A model generated the notes under the pieces. The model saw only the letters and a program-made list of their open reading frames with translations. It did not search any database and had not been told where the DNA came from. 64,000 nt of DNA from JBNPEO01 sp050490315 (GTDB lineage: Bacteria; Actinomycetota; Actinomycetes; Actinomycetales; Micrococcaceae), in the NCBI RefSeq assembly GCF_050490315.1, contig NZ_JBNPEO010000007.1, positions 62,001 through 126,000 on the forward strand. The letters run 5' to 3'. This document shows, in pieces, positions 8,119 to 16,270 of this stretch (position 1 is the stretch's first letter; every line of letters starts with the position of its first letter). The translations under genes were made by a program, and so were the position numbers.

Positions 8119-8589
8119 GTGAGTCCGCAACACAGCAGGTTCAACAAGAGCAGTGGCAATTCTGGCAACCCAGAAATTGCTGTCCACACAATTACCGACG
8201 CCGGCACAGCCCATTCCGAGGAAATGCGCCAACGAATGATTCGTTACGCACTTGCCATGGGAATCCGTATCGTTTGCCTCGGCCTGATCTTTGTGGTGGA
8301 CGGCTGGTTCAAGATTCTGATGGTAGCTGGCGCCGTGTTTTTGCCATGGTTCGCCGTGGTTATTGCCAACGGTGGAGACAAAGCCGAGGTGCTTAGCGAC
8401 TCCCTCCTTGACGCGGTTCCACAGCGGGAACTCGATTCCCCACTGACCCCCACTGCAACATCTTTTACGGACGAGCCCATACCCACTCCCGAGACGCTCA
8501 TTGGTGAAATTGTGCCCAGCGACGACCAGCCCACGGATAAGACCACCGATAAGATCACGGATAAGACCACGGGGAAGTCCGGGCTATGA
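8119..8589 (+). CDS. DUF3099 membrane protein
   Basis: Small actinobacterial membrane protein of unknown function. The family core is visible: VHTITDAGTAHSEEMRQRM, then two closely spaced transmembrane segments (CLGLIFVVDGW, ILMVAGAVFLPWFAVVIANGG). The C-terminal 70 residues are polar and low in complexity and end in a TDKT-type repeat encoded by a 12-base tandem repeat. Start is uncertain: GTG at 8119 or TTG at 8098 are both in frame, and neither has an ideally spaced ribosome site. Its stop overlaps the next start (ATGA), so it forms an operon with the Cys/His protein and the SURF1 gene. Confidence 0.75.
   Translation: MSPQHSRFNKSSGNSGNPEIAVHTITDAGTAHSEEMRQRMIRYALAMGIRIVCLGLIFVVDGWFKILMVAGAVFLPWFAVVIANGGDKAEVLSDSLLDAVPQRELDSPLTPTATSFTDEPIPTPETLIGEIVPSDDQPTDKTTDKITDKTTGKSGL
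8533..8580 (+). repeat. 12-bp tandem repeat in the DUF3099 gene
   Basis: Four in-frame copies of a 12-base unit. Copies 1 and 3 are identical (ACGGATAAGACC), copy 2 differs at two positions and copy 4 at three. They encode TDKT, TDKI, TDKT and TGKS. Because the unit is a multiple of three, copy-number change would not shift the frame. Confidence 0.85.
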
Positions 8590-8861
8590 ACCTCTTCGAC
8601 ATGCTGCCTCCGAGCGGCCAGCCCAAGTCATCCGTTTCAGCGGGCAGAACGGCCGTTGAAGATCAACGTTGCTCACGCAAAGGCTGCAAGGCTGCGGCCG
8701 ATTGGCAACTCTTGTGGAATAACCCCAAGATTCACACACCTGAGCGTCGTAAGATTTGGCTGGCATGCCAGGATCACCGCGCATGGCTCGAAGATTATTT
8801 GCAAACCCGGGGGCTATGGAAGGAAACAATTCCTGTGACCCCGCAAGAGTCGAAGGCCTGA
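8586..8861 (+). CDS. Small Cys/His protein, possible zinc-binding
   Basis: A 91-residue protein with no function I recognise. Its core holds C29, C34, H50, C61 and H64 (pattern C-x4-C then C-x2-H), compatible with one metal site, embedded in conserved-looking aromatic sequence (WQLLWNNPKIHTPERRKIWLA, then DHRAWLEDYL). Similar short proteins occur beside SURF1 genes in Actinobacteria. The ATG overlaps the DUF3099 stop as ATGA, and its own stop directly abuts the SURF1 start. A link to cytochrome oxidase metallation or assembly is an inference from position alone. Confidence 0.7.
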   Translation: MNLFDMLPPSGQPKSSVSAGRTAVEDQRCSRKGCKAAADWQLLWNNPKIHTPERRKIWLACQDHRAWLEDYLQTRGLWKETIPVTPQESKA

Positions 8862-9752
8862 ATGTACCGCTTTCTTTTTTCCAGCAAGTGGGTGGGCTAC
8901 TTTGTGCTTGCTCTGATCTTCGCCACAGCCTGTGTCTTTTTGGGCCGTTGGCAAATGGACCGGCGCGCCGAGACGCTTGCCGGAATTGAACGTATTACCC
9001 AGAACTATTCGGCAACTCCTATCGAGTTCAGCGCCGCTAAAGAGCAGTTCAAGCAGTTAGATCCCGCCCGGGAATGGACTCAAGTTAAATTGCAGGGTCA
9101 CTATGACGTTGCCGGCACCCGCGTGGTGCGCAACCGTCCGCTCAATGGCCAGCCTGGCTACGAAGTAGTGGTGCCATTTAAGACCGCTGACGGCAACACA
9201 GTGATTGTGGACCGTGGGTGGTTGCCCATCGGTAACCGTGAGGCTGGCCGCCCGGACTCGATTCCAGCACCGCCCTCAGGCGAGGTTACCGTCGTCGTAC
9301 GTTTGAAACCCGGCGAGCCGGCACTCAACCGCGGCGCACCAGCTGGCCAAATCGCTTCAATTGACCTGCCAGATTACGCCCGCCAACTGGGCTACCCGGT
9401 ACTCACCGGAGCCTACGGGCAGCTGGCTAGCGAATCCCCTGCAGTTGCGCAGATGCCTTCACCGTTCCCCATGCCATCCGTGGATGAGGGAACGCACTTG
9501 TCCTATTCCTTGCAGTGGTTCGCTTTTGGTGTGCTGATGTTTGTTGCCTTTGGTTATGCGGCGCGTCAGCAAGTCAAAAACGCAGCACTGGATGCACTGG
9601 ACGCTGAAGAAGCAGCCAATGGCGAGGCTGGGTACGTCCATGAGGCGCGTGCATCACGGAACTGGAATTCAAAGCCGTCATCTGCCCGTAAAGGAAAACG
9701 CCCCACGGCCGAGGAAGAAGAAGATGCTCTCCTCGACGCGCAGGGGTTCTAA
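8862..9752 (+). CDS. SURF1 family cytochrome oxidase assembly protein
   Basis: SURF1 proteins assist heme A insertion into subunit I of aa3-type cytochrome oxidase. The 296-residue protein has the family layout: an N-terminal transmembrane segment (WVGYFVLALIFATACVFLGRWQMDRR, the GRWQ motif being diagnostic), a large external domain (EWTQVKLQGHYD, VRNRPLNGQPGYEVVVPF, VDRGWLPIG), and a second transmembrane segment (HLSYSLQWFAFGVLMFVAFGYAARQ). A charged tail follows (ASRNWNSKPSSARKGKRP). It is the last gene of a three-gene unit. The heme A genes ctaA and ctaB are elsewhere in the window. Confidence 0.92.
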   Translation: MYRFLFSSKWVGYFVLALIFATACVFLGRWQMDRRAETLAGIERITQNYSATPIEFSAAKEQFKQLDPAREWTQVKLQGHYDVAGTRVVRNRPLNGQPGYEVVVPFKTADGNTVIVDRGWLPIGNREAGRPDSIPAPPSGEVTVVVRLKPGEPALNRGAPAGQIASIDLPDYARQLGYPVLTGAYGQLASESPAVAQMPSPFPMPSVDEGTHLSYSLQWFAFGVLMFVAFGYAARQQVKNAALDALDAEEAANGEAGYVHEARASRNWNSKPSSARKGKRPTAEEEEDALLDAQGF

Positions 9753-9771
9753 AAGTTCCTGAAAGCGGCCT

Positions 9772-11370
9772 TTAGGCCAGGGTGATGAGATCCAGGTAAT
9801 CCTGGTTCCAGTGGTCTTCCACACCGTCCGGTAAGAGGACCACACGCTCTGGGTTAAGGGCTTCAACAGCGCCTTCATCGTGGCTAACCAGTACGACGGC
9901 GCCACTATAGTTCCGCAGCGCGCCCAAGATCTCGGCGCGGCTGGCCGGGTCCAAGTTGTTAGTAGGCTCATCGAGCAGTAGTACGTTTGCGCTCGAGGCC
10001 ACAATGGTGGCCAGTGCCAAACGCGTTTTCTCACCACCGGAGAGAACGCCAGCGGGTTTGTCTACGTCGTCTCCGGAAAACAAGAAGGAACCGAGGATGC
10101 CTCGCACCTCCGAGTCTTGCATATCCGGCGCCGAGGAGCGCATGTTCTCAAGCACGGAACGGTTTACGTCCAGAGTGTCATGTTCCTGAGCGTAGTAGCC
10201 GATCTTTAGGCCGTGACCAGCAACCACCTTGCCGGTGTCCGGCTTGTCCACCCCTGCAAGCATGCGCAGCAAAGTGGTTTTACCGGCACCATTGAGTCCC
10301 AAGATGACCACCTTGGAACCGCGGTCAATCGCAAGATCCACGTTGGTAAAGATCTCAAGCGAACCGTAGGTTTTGCTCAAGCCTTCAGCGGTGAGAGGTG
10401 TTTTGCCACAGGGTGAAGGATCAGGGAAGCGCAACGCTGCAACGCGATCGTTTTCCCGGACTGCTTCCAAACCGCTGAGTAGACGCTCGGCGCGCTTGGC
10501 CATGTTCTGCGCGGCAACAGCCTTGGTGGCTTTGGCACGCATCTTGTTTGCCTGGTCAAAGAGGACCTGAGCCTTCTTCTCCGCGTTGGCGCGTTCGCGA
10601 CGGCGCGCACGTTCGTCAGTCTCGCGCTGGAGCAAATAACGCTTCCAGTCCATGTTGTAAAAGTCGATCTGAGCGCGGTTAGCGTCCAGGAGGAAAACCT
10701 TGTTAACAGTGGCTTCAAGGAGCTCAGTATCGTGGCTGATCACAATCAGACCACCTTGGTGATTCTTGAGGAAATCACGCAACCAAGCGATGGAGTCAGC
10801 ATCAAGGTGGTTAGTTGGTTCATCAAGAAGCATTGTCTCAGCATCCGAGTACAAAATCCGTGCCAATTCCACACGGCGACGCTGACCACCAGAGAGCGTC
10901 TTCAGCGGCTGGTTCAGGATCCTGTCCGGCAGAGCAAGGTTAGAGCAAATGGCTGCGGCTTCAGCCTCGGCAGCGTATCCACCAGCCGAGAGGAACTCTG
11001 ATTCCAGACGGTCGTAGGCGTTCATGGCCTTGCGCTGGACTGCCTCATCCTCGCTGGCCATTTCCTCTTGTGCAACCCGCAGTTTGGCCACCGCAACATC
11101 CAAGCCACGGGCTGCCAAAATACGATCCCGGGCCAGCTGCTCCATGTCAGGCGTACGTGGGTCCTGCGGCAAGTAGCCAATTTCGCCGGAACGAGTGACT
11201 TTTCCTGCCGCGGGAAGACCTTCACCAGCAAGCACCCTGGTTAATGTGGTCTTACCGGCACCGTTACGGCCCACCAGACCAATCTTGTCGCCTTTGTCGA
11301 TCCGGAAGCTGACCTGATCCATCAGCAGCCGGGCGCCGGCGCGCAATTCAAGATCTTGGACAGTAATCAC
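9772..11370 (-). CDS. ABC-F family ATP-binding protein
   Basis: A 532-residue soluble protein with two ABC domains and no membrane segment. Domain 1 has GRNGAGKTTLTRVLAG, signature LSGGQRRRVELARIL and Walker B MLLDEPTNHLD. Domain 2 has GLNGAGKTTLLRMLAG, LSGGEKTRLALATIV and LLLDEPTNNLD. They are joined by a charged P-site tRNA interaction motif region (RYLLQRETDERARRRERANAEKKAQ). ABC-F proteins act on the ribosome, as translation factors or antibiotic-protection factors. Sequence alone does not separate these, although this housekeeping context favours the former. Starts with GTG at 11370. Convergent with SURF1. Confidence 0.9.
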   Translation of the reverse strand: MITVQDLELRAGARLLMDQVSFRIDKGDKIGLVGRNGAGKTTLTRVLAGEGLPAAGKVTRSGEIGYLPQDPRTPDMEQLARDRILAARGLDVAVAKLRVAQEEMASEDEAVQRKAMNAYDRLESEFLSAGGYAAEAEAAAICSNLALPDRILNQPLKTLSGGQRRRVELARILYSDAETMLLDEPTNHLDADSIAWLRDFLKNHQGGLIVISHDTELLEATVNKVFLLDANRAQIDFYNMDWKRYLLQRETDERARRRERANAEKKAQVLFDQANKMRAKATKAVAAQNMAKRAERLLSGLEAVRENDRVAALRFPDPSPCGKTPLTAEGLSKTYGSLEIFTNVDLAIDRGSKVVILGLNGAGKTTLLRMLAGVDKPDTGKVVAGHGLKIGYYAQEHDTLDVNRSVLENMRSSAPDMQDSEVRGILGSFLFSGDDVDKPAGVLSGGEKTRLALATIVASSANVLLLDEPTNNLDPASRAEILGALRNYSGAVVLVSHDEGAVEALNPERVVLLPDGVEDHWNQDYLDLITLA

Positions 11371-11565
11371 TACAGAACGAGCCTTTCAAAGGGATGGTGC
11401 CGGAGGACGGCCTGTACAAGTCTACCGGCCACATGTGTCTGTTCACTCCAGACTGGGGACCATCCCTTAGTAGTTGTTCTACAAAGTGCGTTGTGTCATA
11501 GCCACATAACCTCGTGTTTAGAACGTTTTTACCCCATGAACACAGTTTTTTTGGACAGGACTTCC

Positions 11566-12201
11566 GTGACCGATTCCACTTCTCGTGCCAAAGACTTGGC
11601 GCTTATCGCTGTCTTTGCTGCCATCGTTGCCGCCTCAGTTGCCGTTCCGGGCATCCCCCTGGGGGGAGTAGGTGTGCCCATCACTCTGCAGACCTTTGCC
11701 GTGTTGTTAACGGGAATGGTCTTGGGCGGACCGCGGGCTTTTGCCGCCGTGTGTCTTTATGTTTTGCTGGGACTGGCAGGGGTGCCAATTTTCAGTATGG
11801 GCCGCGCAGGTTTAGGCGTTCTAGCAGGCCCGTCGGCTGGCTACATCATCGCTTTCCCCTTTGCGGCTGCTCTGGCCGGATTCTTTGCCAGCTATGTTCT
11901 CCGCCGCGGCCTCACCCCTAGGGTGCTGTGGCTCTTCGCCTGCGGCATTCTCAGCAGCATCCTTTTGATCCACACTTTGGGTTCTCTAGGGATCGCTATC
12001 AATACCAAAGCGACTCTTGGCCAGGCATTTCTTTCCGACCTTGTTTTTTACCCGGGCGATGTGATCAAAAACATTCTCGCCGCAGTGGTTGCCACAGCAC
12101 TGCACAGGGCTTTCCCGGATGTATTGGTCCAGCCTTCGTTGCGGAAAAGCAAGCAACACCGTAATGGCGAAAACGCCAGGCTTGCTCAGGACGCCCAGTA
12201 A
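11566..12201 (+). CDS. bioY: Biotin transporter S-component BioY
   Basis: Membrane protein that binds biotin in energy-coupling-factor uptake. About 211 residues with six hydrophobic segments and the BioY pattern: ARDLALIAVFAAIVAA-like start (here AKDLALIAVFAAIVA), GVPITLQTFAVLLTGMVLGG, YVLLGLAGVPIFSMGRAGLGVLAGPSAGYI, and LSDLVFYPGDVIKNILAA near the end. I chose the GTG at 11566 because AGGA sits five bases upstream; an in-frame ATG at 11536 would add ten residues but has no ribosome site. It is followed by bioM after three bases and bioN by overlap, a complete transporter. No riboswitch-like structure seen in the leader. Confidence 0.92.
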   Translation: MTDSTSRAKDLALIAVFAAIVAASVAVPGIPLGGVGVPITLQTFAVLLTGMVLGGPRAFAAVCLYVLLGLAGVPIFSMGRAGLGVLAGPSAGYIIAFPFAAALAGFFASYVLRRGLTPRVLWLFACGILSSILLIHTLGSLGIAINTKATLGQAFLSDLVFYPGDVIKNILAAVVATALHRAFPDVLVQPSLRKSKQHRNGENARLAQDAQ

Positions 12202-12204
12202 TCT

Positions 12205-12942
12205 ATGCCGAAAATTTCCTTTGAGGACATCTCGCTGAGTATTCCGCTGGACCCTGCGTCCAACAAAAGACCAGCAGCCTCAGATGTTTACGCGGGGTAT
12301 AAAACCGTTTTGTCCAAGATTTCACTGGAACTGAGCAATTCTAGGACGGCCGTGATTGGGGCCAATGGTTCCGGCAAATCAACGCTCCTGCGTATGGTCA
12401 ACGGCTTGGTACTGCCAACGTCCGGGCGGGTGATGGTGGATTCCTTGGACACACAACGGCACGGGCGCGCCATACGGGAAGTTGTTGGTTTTGTTTTCAC
12501 CGATCCTCTGTCTCAACTGGTGATGCCCACTGGGCGTGAAGATATCGAATTATCTCTACGGAAAAAGCACCGCCACATTGACGATAGGCGTGAACAAGCA
12601 AAGGCCGTTCTGGAGCGTTTTGGGCTCAACCGGCTCGCCGATCAGAGCGTGTATGAACTTTCCGGAGGTGAACGCCAGCTCATGGCGCTAGCCTCAGTGT
12701 TGGCCACCGAACCTGAGGTGGTTGTTTTGGACGAACCATCCACACTTCTAGACCTACGCAACCGTGAGCTACTTCGCCGAACACTGTCCGCGCTCCCCCA
12801 ACAACTCATCGTTTCCACTCACGATTTGGAGCTCGCTACTGATATGGATCGGGTTCTGGTGGTTGAGAACGGAACCATAGTGTTCGACGGCGACCCTTCA
12901 GCAGGCGTGAACCACTACCGTGACTTGTGTGGTGCCGGATGA
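12205..12942 (+). CDS. bioM: Biotin ECF transporter ATPase BioM
   Basis: Energises biotin uptake together with BioN and BioY. The 245-residue ATPase has Walker A GANGSGKSTLLRMVNG, Q-loop segment VFTDPLSQLVMPT (an ECF-type feature), signature LSGGERQLMALASVL, Walker B VVVLDEPSTLLD and the H-loop STHDLELATD. It lies between bioY and bioN, and its stop overlaps the bioN start (ATGA). Confidence 0.92.
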   Translation: MPKISFEDISLSIPLDPASNKRPAASDVYAGYKTVLSKISLELSNSRTAVIGANGSGKSTLLRMVNGLVLPTSGRVMVDSLDTQRHGRAIREVVGFVFTDPLSQLVMPTGREDIELSLRKKHRHIDDRREQAKAVLERFGLNRLADQSVYELSGGERQLMALASVLATEPEVVVLDEPSTLLDLRNRELLRRTLSALPQQLIVSTHDLELATDMDRVLVVENGTIVFDGDPSAGVNHYRDLCGAG

Positions 12943-13553
12943 ACCCCCGCTCTCTAGCTATAGGCAACTACGTTCCTGGCACGTCTTGGTTGCACAGAGC
13001 ACCGTTGTGGGCGAAGGTCTTGGGCTGCGTGGCGGCCGGGTTGTGCACTTTTGTGGTGCGGGATCCCTTGATCAGCGGCGGACTAGTGCTGCTTGCTCTG
13101 CTAGCGTTTCTGAGTTCCGGGATGGGGCTACGTAGTTTAGGGCGCTTAGTTGTGACCTCTGGGGTGGTGCTGGTGTTGATTGGTGTGATCCAGTGGTGGC
13201 AGATCGGCTTAGCCGCGGCTGCCACCATAGTGCTGAACATTTTTCTGTGTGTGGTGTGCGCTGCGATTTTGACAGCAACAACGCCTTTGACAGTGCTGAT
13301 TGATGGGTTGGTCTCCGCTGCGAAGCCGTTTCAACGCCTCGGTGCAGACCCAGAAAGGTTCGCCCTGGCCGTTGCGATTATGCTCCGCAGCATCCCCTAC
13401 CTACTAGGAACGTTTGCCCAGGTGCGGGATGCAGCTCGTGCTCGGGGGCTTGAACGCAGCCCGCGTGCTCTTCTGCTTCCCACCTTTATTACTGCTGTGG
13501 CTTACGCACGGCGTACTGGCGAAGCACTCGCCGCCCGGGGTCTGGGTGACTAG
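12939..13553 (+). CDS. bioN: Biotin ECF transporter transmembrane coupling protein BioN
   Basis: EcfT-type scaffold that couples BioM ATP hydrolysis to BioY. The 204-residue protein has four to five hydrophobic segments and, near the C-terminus, the two Ala-Arg-Gly coupling motifs (RARGLERSP and AARGLGD) characteristic of T components. The ATG at 12939 overlaps the bioM stop; the frame is open four codons further upstream, but the overlap start fits the operon. A short direct repeat of GGTGACTAG spans its stop and the following convergent gene. Confidence 0.9.
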   Translation: MNPRSLAIGNYVPGTSWLHRAPLWAKVLGCVAAGLCTFVVRDPLISGGLVLLALLAFLSSGMGLRSLGRLVVTSGVVLVLIGVIQWWQIGLAAAATIVLNIFLCVVCAAILTATTPLTVLIDGLVSAAKPFQRLGADPERFALAVAIMLRSIPYLLGTFAQVRDAARARGLERSPRALLLPTFITAVAYARRTGEALAARGLGD

Positions 13554-13565
13554 CAGTTTGGGTGA

Positions 13566-14792
13566 CTAGATCGCAGCGAGATCCAGTGCGTACTGAAAGT
13601 GGGCGGCCACTCCCAATCCACCTGCCCCGCTCATCAACGCGAGTGCTTCCTGACCGTTTATACGGTTGTGGTGGAGCTGGGACATTAATCGCACTACAAG
13701 GATGGCTCCTGATGCACCGTAGGCGTGGCCTAGGGCAAGAGCGCCACCGCTACGGTTGGCCTGCGAAGGATCAAGGCCCAGTTCATACAAACAAGCAAGT
13801 GTCTGAGCGGCAAATGCCTCGTTGAACTCGATCAGAGAACCAGCCGGCCAATGACTTTCGTCCTCTATTCCCCCACTGACCCTAAGTTTCTTGGCGGCTG
13901 CAGCTGCGCCTAGGCCCAGTAGTTCCGGGCTAACTCCGGCACTTGCAGCCTCAACAAAGACCATGCCGGAACTGATCCCAAATTGTTGAGCTTGTGCAAG
14001 GGACATCATCAGAACGCCAGCAGCAGCGTCGGCATCAAAACATGAGTTCCCTGCTGTTACCGTCCCGCCTGAAACAAAAGCGGGCGGAAAACGACTGAGA
14101 ATTCCAGCGGTGAGACTCGCTCGTGGACCGTCGTCATGCGCGAGGCACCACTGACCCTGGGTAGTTTCTCCCGCGAACGTACCGCGAGTGATCGATTCAA
14201 GAGCGTGCTGATGGCTCCTCAAAGCGAATTCGTCTTGGGACTGCCGCGAGATTTTCGAAAATACTGCAACGTTCTCCGCAGCAATGCCCATGTCTGGATC
14301 CCCGCTTCCATCGGCGGCAAGTGGTGCAAATTGTGCCCGCGAATACGGCGTCAAAGAATTGTCTGCTCCGCGTGTGGCACGAAGTGGAGCAGTTGAGATG
14401 CTCTCGCCGCCACCAGCCAGGTAGATTTCCCCAGCGCCAGCTTGAATGTACCGGGCAGCCATAACGATCGCGTCCAGCCCGGAGGTGCACTGCCGGTCTA
14501 CCGTGAGAGCAGGAACTGATGGAGGTATCCCGGCTTCTAAAAGTGACAGCCTGGCCGGGTTACCGCTGCCGCCCACAGCATTGCCCATAAGGACTTCTGT
14601 GATGCTCGTGCCGGGAATGTCAGTGGTGTTGAGGAGTCCTTCCCACACGGCTGCCATAAGCTCGTGGACCTTGACGTTCCGCAGTTGGCCGCCGGCGCGG
14701 CAGATGGGAGTGCGTAGTCCGGCCACCACTACAGGGATTCGCTGCGGGTCCCCAGCTAAAGGTTGCTGAACAGCAGCAGGGAACCGCGTCAC
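13566..14792 (-). CDS. Thiolase family protein linked to biotin transporter
   Basis: A 408-residue thiolase-fold enzyme that would cleave or condense acyl-CoA esters. The nucleophile cysteine is in DRQCTSGLDA (C102), and N324 (FNEAF) and H356 (GHAYGASGA) occupy other catalytic positions. At the usual second cysteine (C-x-G-G-G-x-G near the end) the protein has MSGAGGLG, placing Ser388 where Cys is expected. That makes normal biosynthetic thiolase chemistry uncertain. It overlaps the start of the upstream acyl-CoA ligase by four bases and converges on bioN. From memory, Bacillus subtilis pairs the same two enzyme types (YhfS, YhfT) with a BioY homologue (YhfU) under BirA control, so a role in biotin or acyl-precursor salvage is plausible. 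Confidence 0.82.
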   Translation of the reverse strand: MTRFPAAVQQPLAGDPQRIPVVVAGLRTPICRAGGQLRNVKVHELMAAVWEGLLNTTDIPGTSITEVLMGNAVGGSGNPARLSLLEAGIPPSVPALTVDRQCTSGLDAIVMAARYIQAGAGEIYLAGGGESISTAPLRATRGADNSLTPYSRAQFAPLAADGSGDPDMGIAAENVAVFSKISRQSQDEFALRSHQHALESITRGTFAGETTQGQWCLAHDDGPRASLTAGILSRFPPAFVSGGTVTAGNSCFDADAAAGVLMMSLAQAQQFGISSGMVFVEAASAGVSPELLGLGAAAAAKKLRVSGGIEDESHWPAGSLIEFNEAFAAQTLACLYELGLDPSQANRSGGALALGHAYGASGAILVVRLMSQLHHNRINGQEALALMSGAGGLGVAAHFQYALDLAAI

Positions 14793-16210
14793 AGCATCAG
14801 CCGCAGGAATGGTGAGTGGCTAGCAACCCACTCGCGCAAAATAGCACGGCTGACTTTGCCTCGATCGGTCAACGGCAAGGTGCTCAGCGAATAAAACTGG
14901 AGTGGTTGTTTGGTCTTGTCCAGAACCGAATCGAGCCCAAGGCGCAGTTGCGCGGCACTCACGGCGCCGTGCGAAGGAACAATCGCAGCAATGATGCGTT
15001 CGCCGCGCATTTCATCCTTGACTGACGTCACAACGGCTGCTTCAACACCAGAAAGTGAGCACAGTGCCACTTCCACTTCTTGCGGATAAACATTGCGCCC
15101 AGCGGAGTTCATCATGTCTGATGATCGGCCCAAAAAGTGGAGACCATCCTCGCCTATGTAGCCTTTGTCCCCTACGGTGGCCCAGTCACCGTTTCGTCGG
15201 AAGGCTCGTCCATCATCGCCCCACAAATAACCGCCGCTGATCATTGGGCTACGCACCGCGATGCTGCCTTCAGTGCCAGGCGGTACTGGTGTCCCGTCGT
15301 CGTCCTGAATTCGAAGCTCAACACCGGGGAAAGGTTCGCCTAATAGCGACGCCGGCGCGGGGCCATCCCCCGCTGGGCCTGCCGGTGTTCGGGTACCGCT
15401 GACAAAGCTCAACTCTGCTGCACCGTAATACTCAAAGATGTCGGCGTTGGGTGCCCAGCGGCGTGCGGCATCCAGGGTGCGCGCATCAAGCTTGGCACCG
15501 GCACACACAATGGTGCGCAGAGAAGAAGCGTCAACAGAACCTTGAATGCCGCGCTCGCTCAAAAGGCGCAGAGGCGTGGGAGCTACAACAAGCCGGGTGA
15601 TGCCGTCATAAACAATTGACGCATGCGCCTCGCCAACATCAAAGACATCGAGCCCAAAGAACGGTGAGCCAGCATAAAGGCACTCAGAAAGCGCATAAAG
15701 ATTCAAGCTTGAATACAGTGGGCCCGGAGCGAGAGTCCTGTCACTGTCACGCAGACCAAAAAAGTTGATCGACGAGTCAAACGATGCCTGCCATGAACCG
15801 CGTGAACGCAAAAACCCTTTGGGGACCGAGGCAGTTCCGGACGTCAAACCAATCAAAAACGGGCTTCCCGCGGGACCATCTTCAAACGTTCCTGTGGGTG
15901 GATTCCCAGGAGAGCTACCATCCGCTGAGTCCCTGACCTCGGAAAGTTTGACGCGTATCTGTTCGGTCACTGTAGCCGGGCTTTTGGGGTCCAGAACAGC
16001 GCAAACACCACTTCCTGCTACCCCAGCGACCCAGCGGGCCACAAAGTCTAGGGAGTTCTCTGACTCAAGGATAGTCAGCGGCTCAGAACTCAGCCGCAGA
16101 GTGGCTTGCTCAACCAATTGCTCCCAGCTCCAACGAGAATCGCCAATGGCCACGGCTGGCGCGCTTGCACGCTCTTGGCTCCAGCGCCGGAGGCGGTTCA
16201 GGAAAGGCAT
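14789..16210 (-). CDS. Class I adenylate-forming enzyme, acyl-CoA ligase-like
   Basis: Activates a carboxylic acid as acyl-AMP, most likely forming an acyl-CoA. The 473-residue protein has the phosphate-binding motif LTSGTASVPKGF, FEYYGAAELSFVSG (A5), GDWATVGDKGYIGEDGLHFLGRS (A7-A8), SAGRNVYPQEVE, and the catalytic lysine in LPLTDRGKVSRA near the C-terminus. It is shorter than typical fatty acyl-CoA ligases (500-560), consistent with the YhfT-like class. The stop overlaps the thiolase start (ATGA), so the two products probably act in sequence. The substrate is unknown; pimelate-like or short to medium chain acids are candidates by association with bioYMN. Confidence 0.82.
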   Translation of the reverse strand: MPFLNRLRRWSQERASAPAVAIGDSRWSWEQLVEQATLRLSSEPLTILESENSLDFVARWVAGVAGSGVCAVLDPKSPATVTEQIRVKLSEVRDSADGSSPGNPPTGTFEDGPAGSPFLIGLTSGTASVPKGFLRSRGSWQASFDSSINFFGLRDSDRTLAPGPLYSSLNLYALSECLYAGSPFFGLDVFDVGEAHASIVYDGITRLVVAPTPLRLLSERGIQGSVDASSLRTIVCAGAKLDARTLDAARRWAPNADIFEYYGAAELSFVSGTRTPAGPAGDGPAPASLLGEPFPGVELRIQDDDGTPVPPGTEGSIAVRSPMISGGYLWGDDGRAFRRNGDWATVGDKGYIGEDGLHFLGRSSDMMNSAGRNVYPQEVEVALCSLSGVEAAVVTSVKDEMRGERIIAAIVPSHGAVSAAQLRLGLDSVLDKTKQPLQFYSLSTLPLTDRGKVSRAILREWVASHSPFLRLML

Positions 16211-16258
16211 TCCGCAATTTTAGCTGCAGAGTAACGCGCTCAGTGGGGCCCCACCGGC

Positions 16259-16264
16259 TATTGT
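16259..16264 (+). promoter_or_regulatory. -10 element for leaderless ypfJ-like mRNA
   Basis: TATTGT followed by six bases and the ATG at 16271, with no Shine-Dalgarno in between. This predicts transcription starting at the start codon. Confidence 0.45.
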
Positions 16265-16270
16265 GACTTT

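Noticed and set aside
11520..11532. AGAAC-N3-TTTAC resembling a BioQ operator upstream of bioY
   Set aside because: Two mismatches from the motif I remember (TGAAC-N3-GTTAC), and no second half-site is evident; not called.
13544..13569. Direct repeat of GGGTGACTAG around the bioN stop
   Set aside because: Only ten bases, two copies; likely a small local duplication without function.
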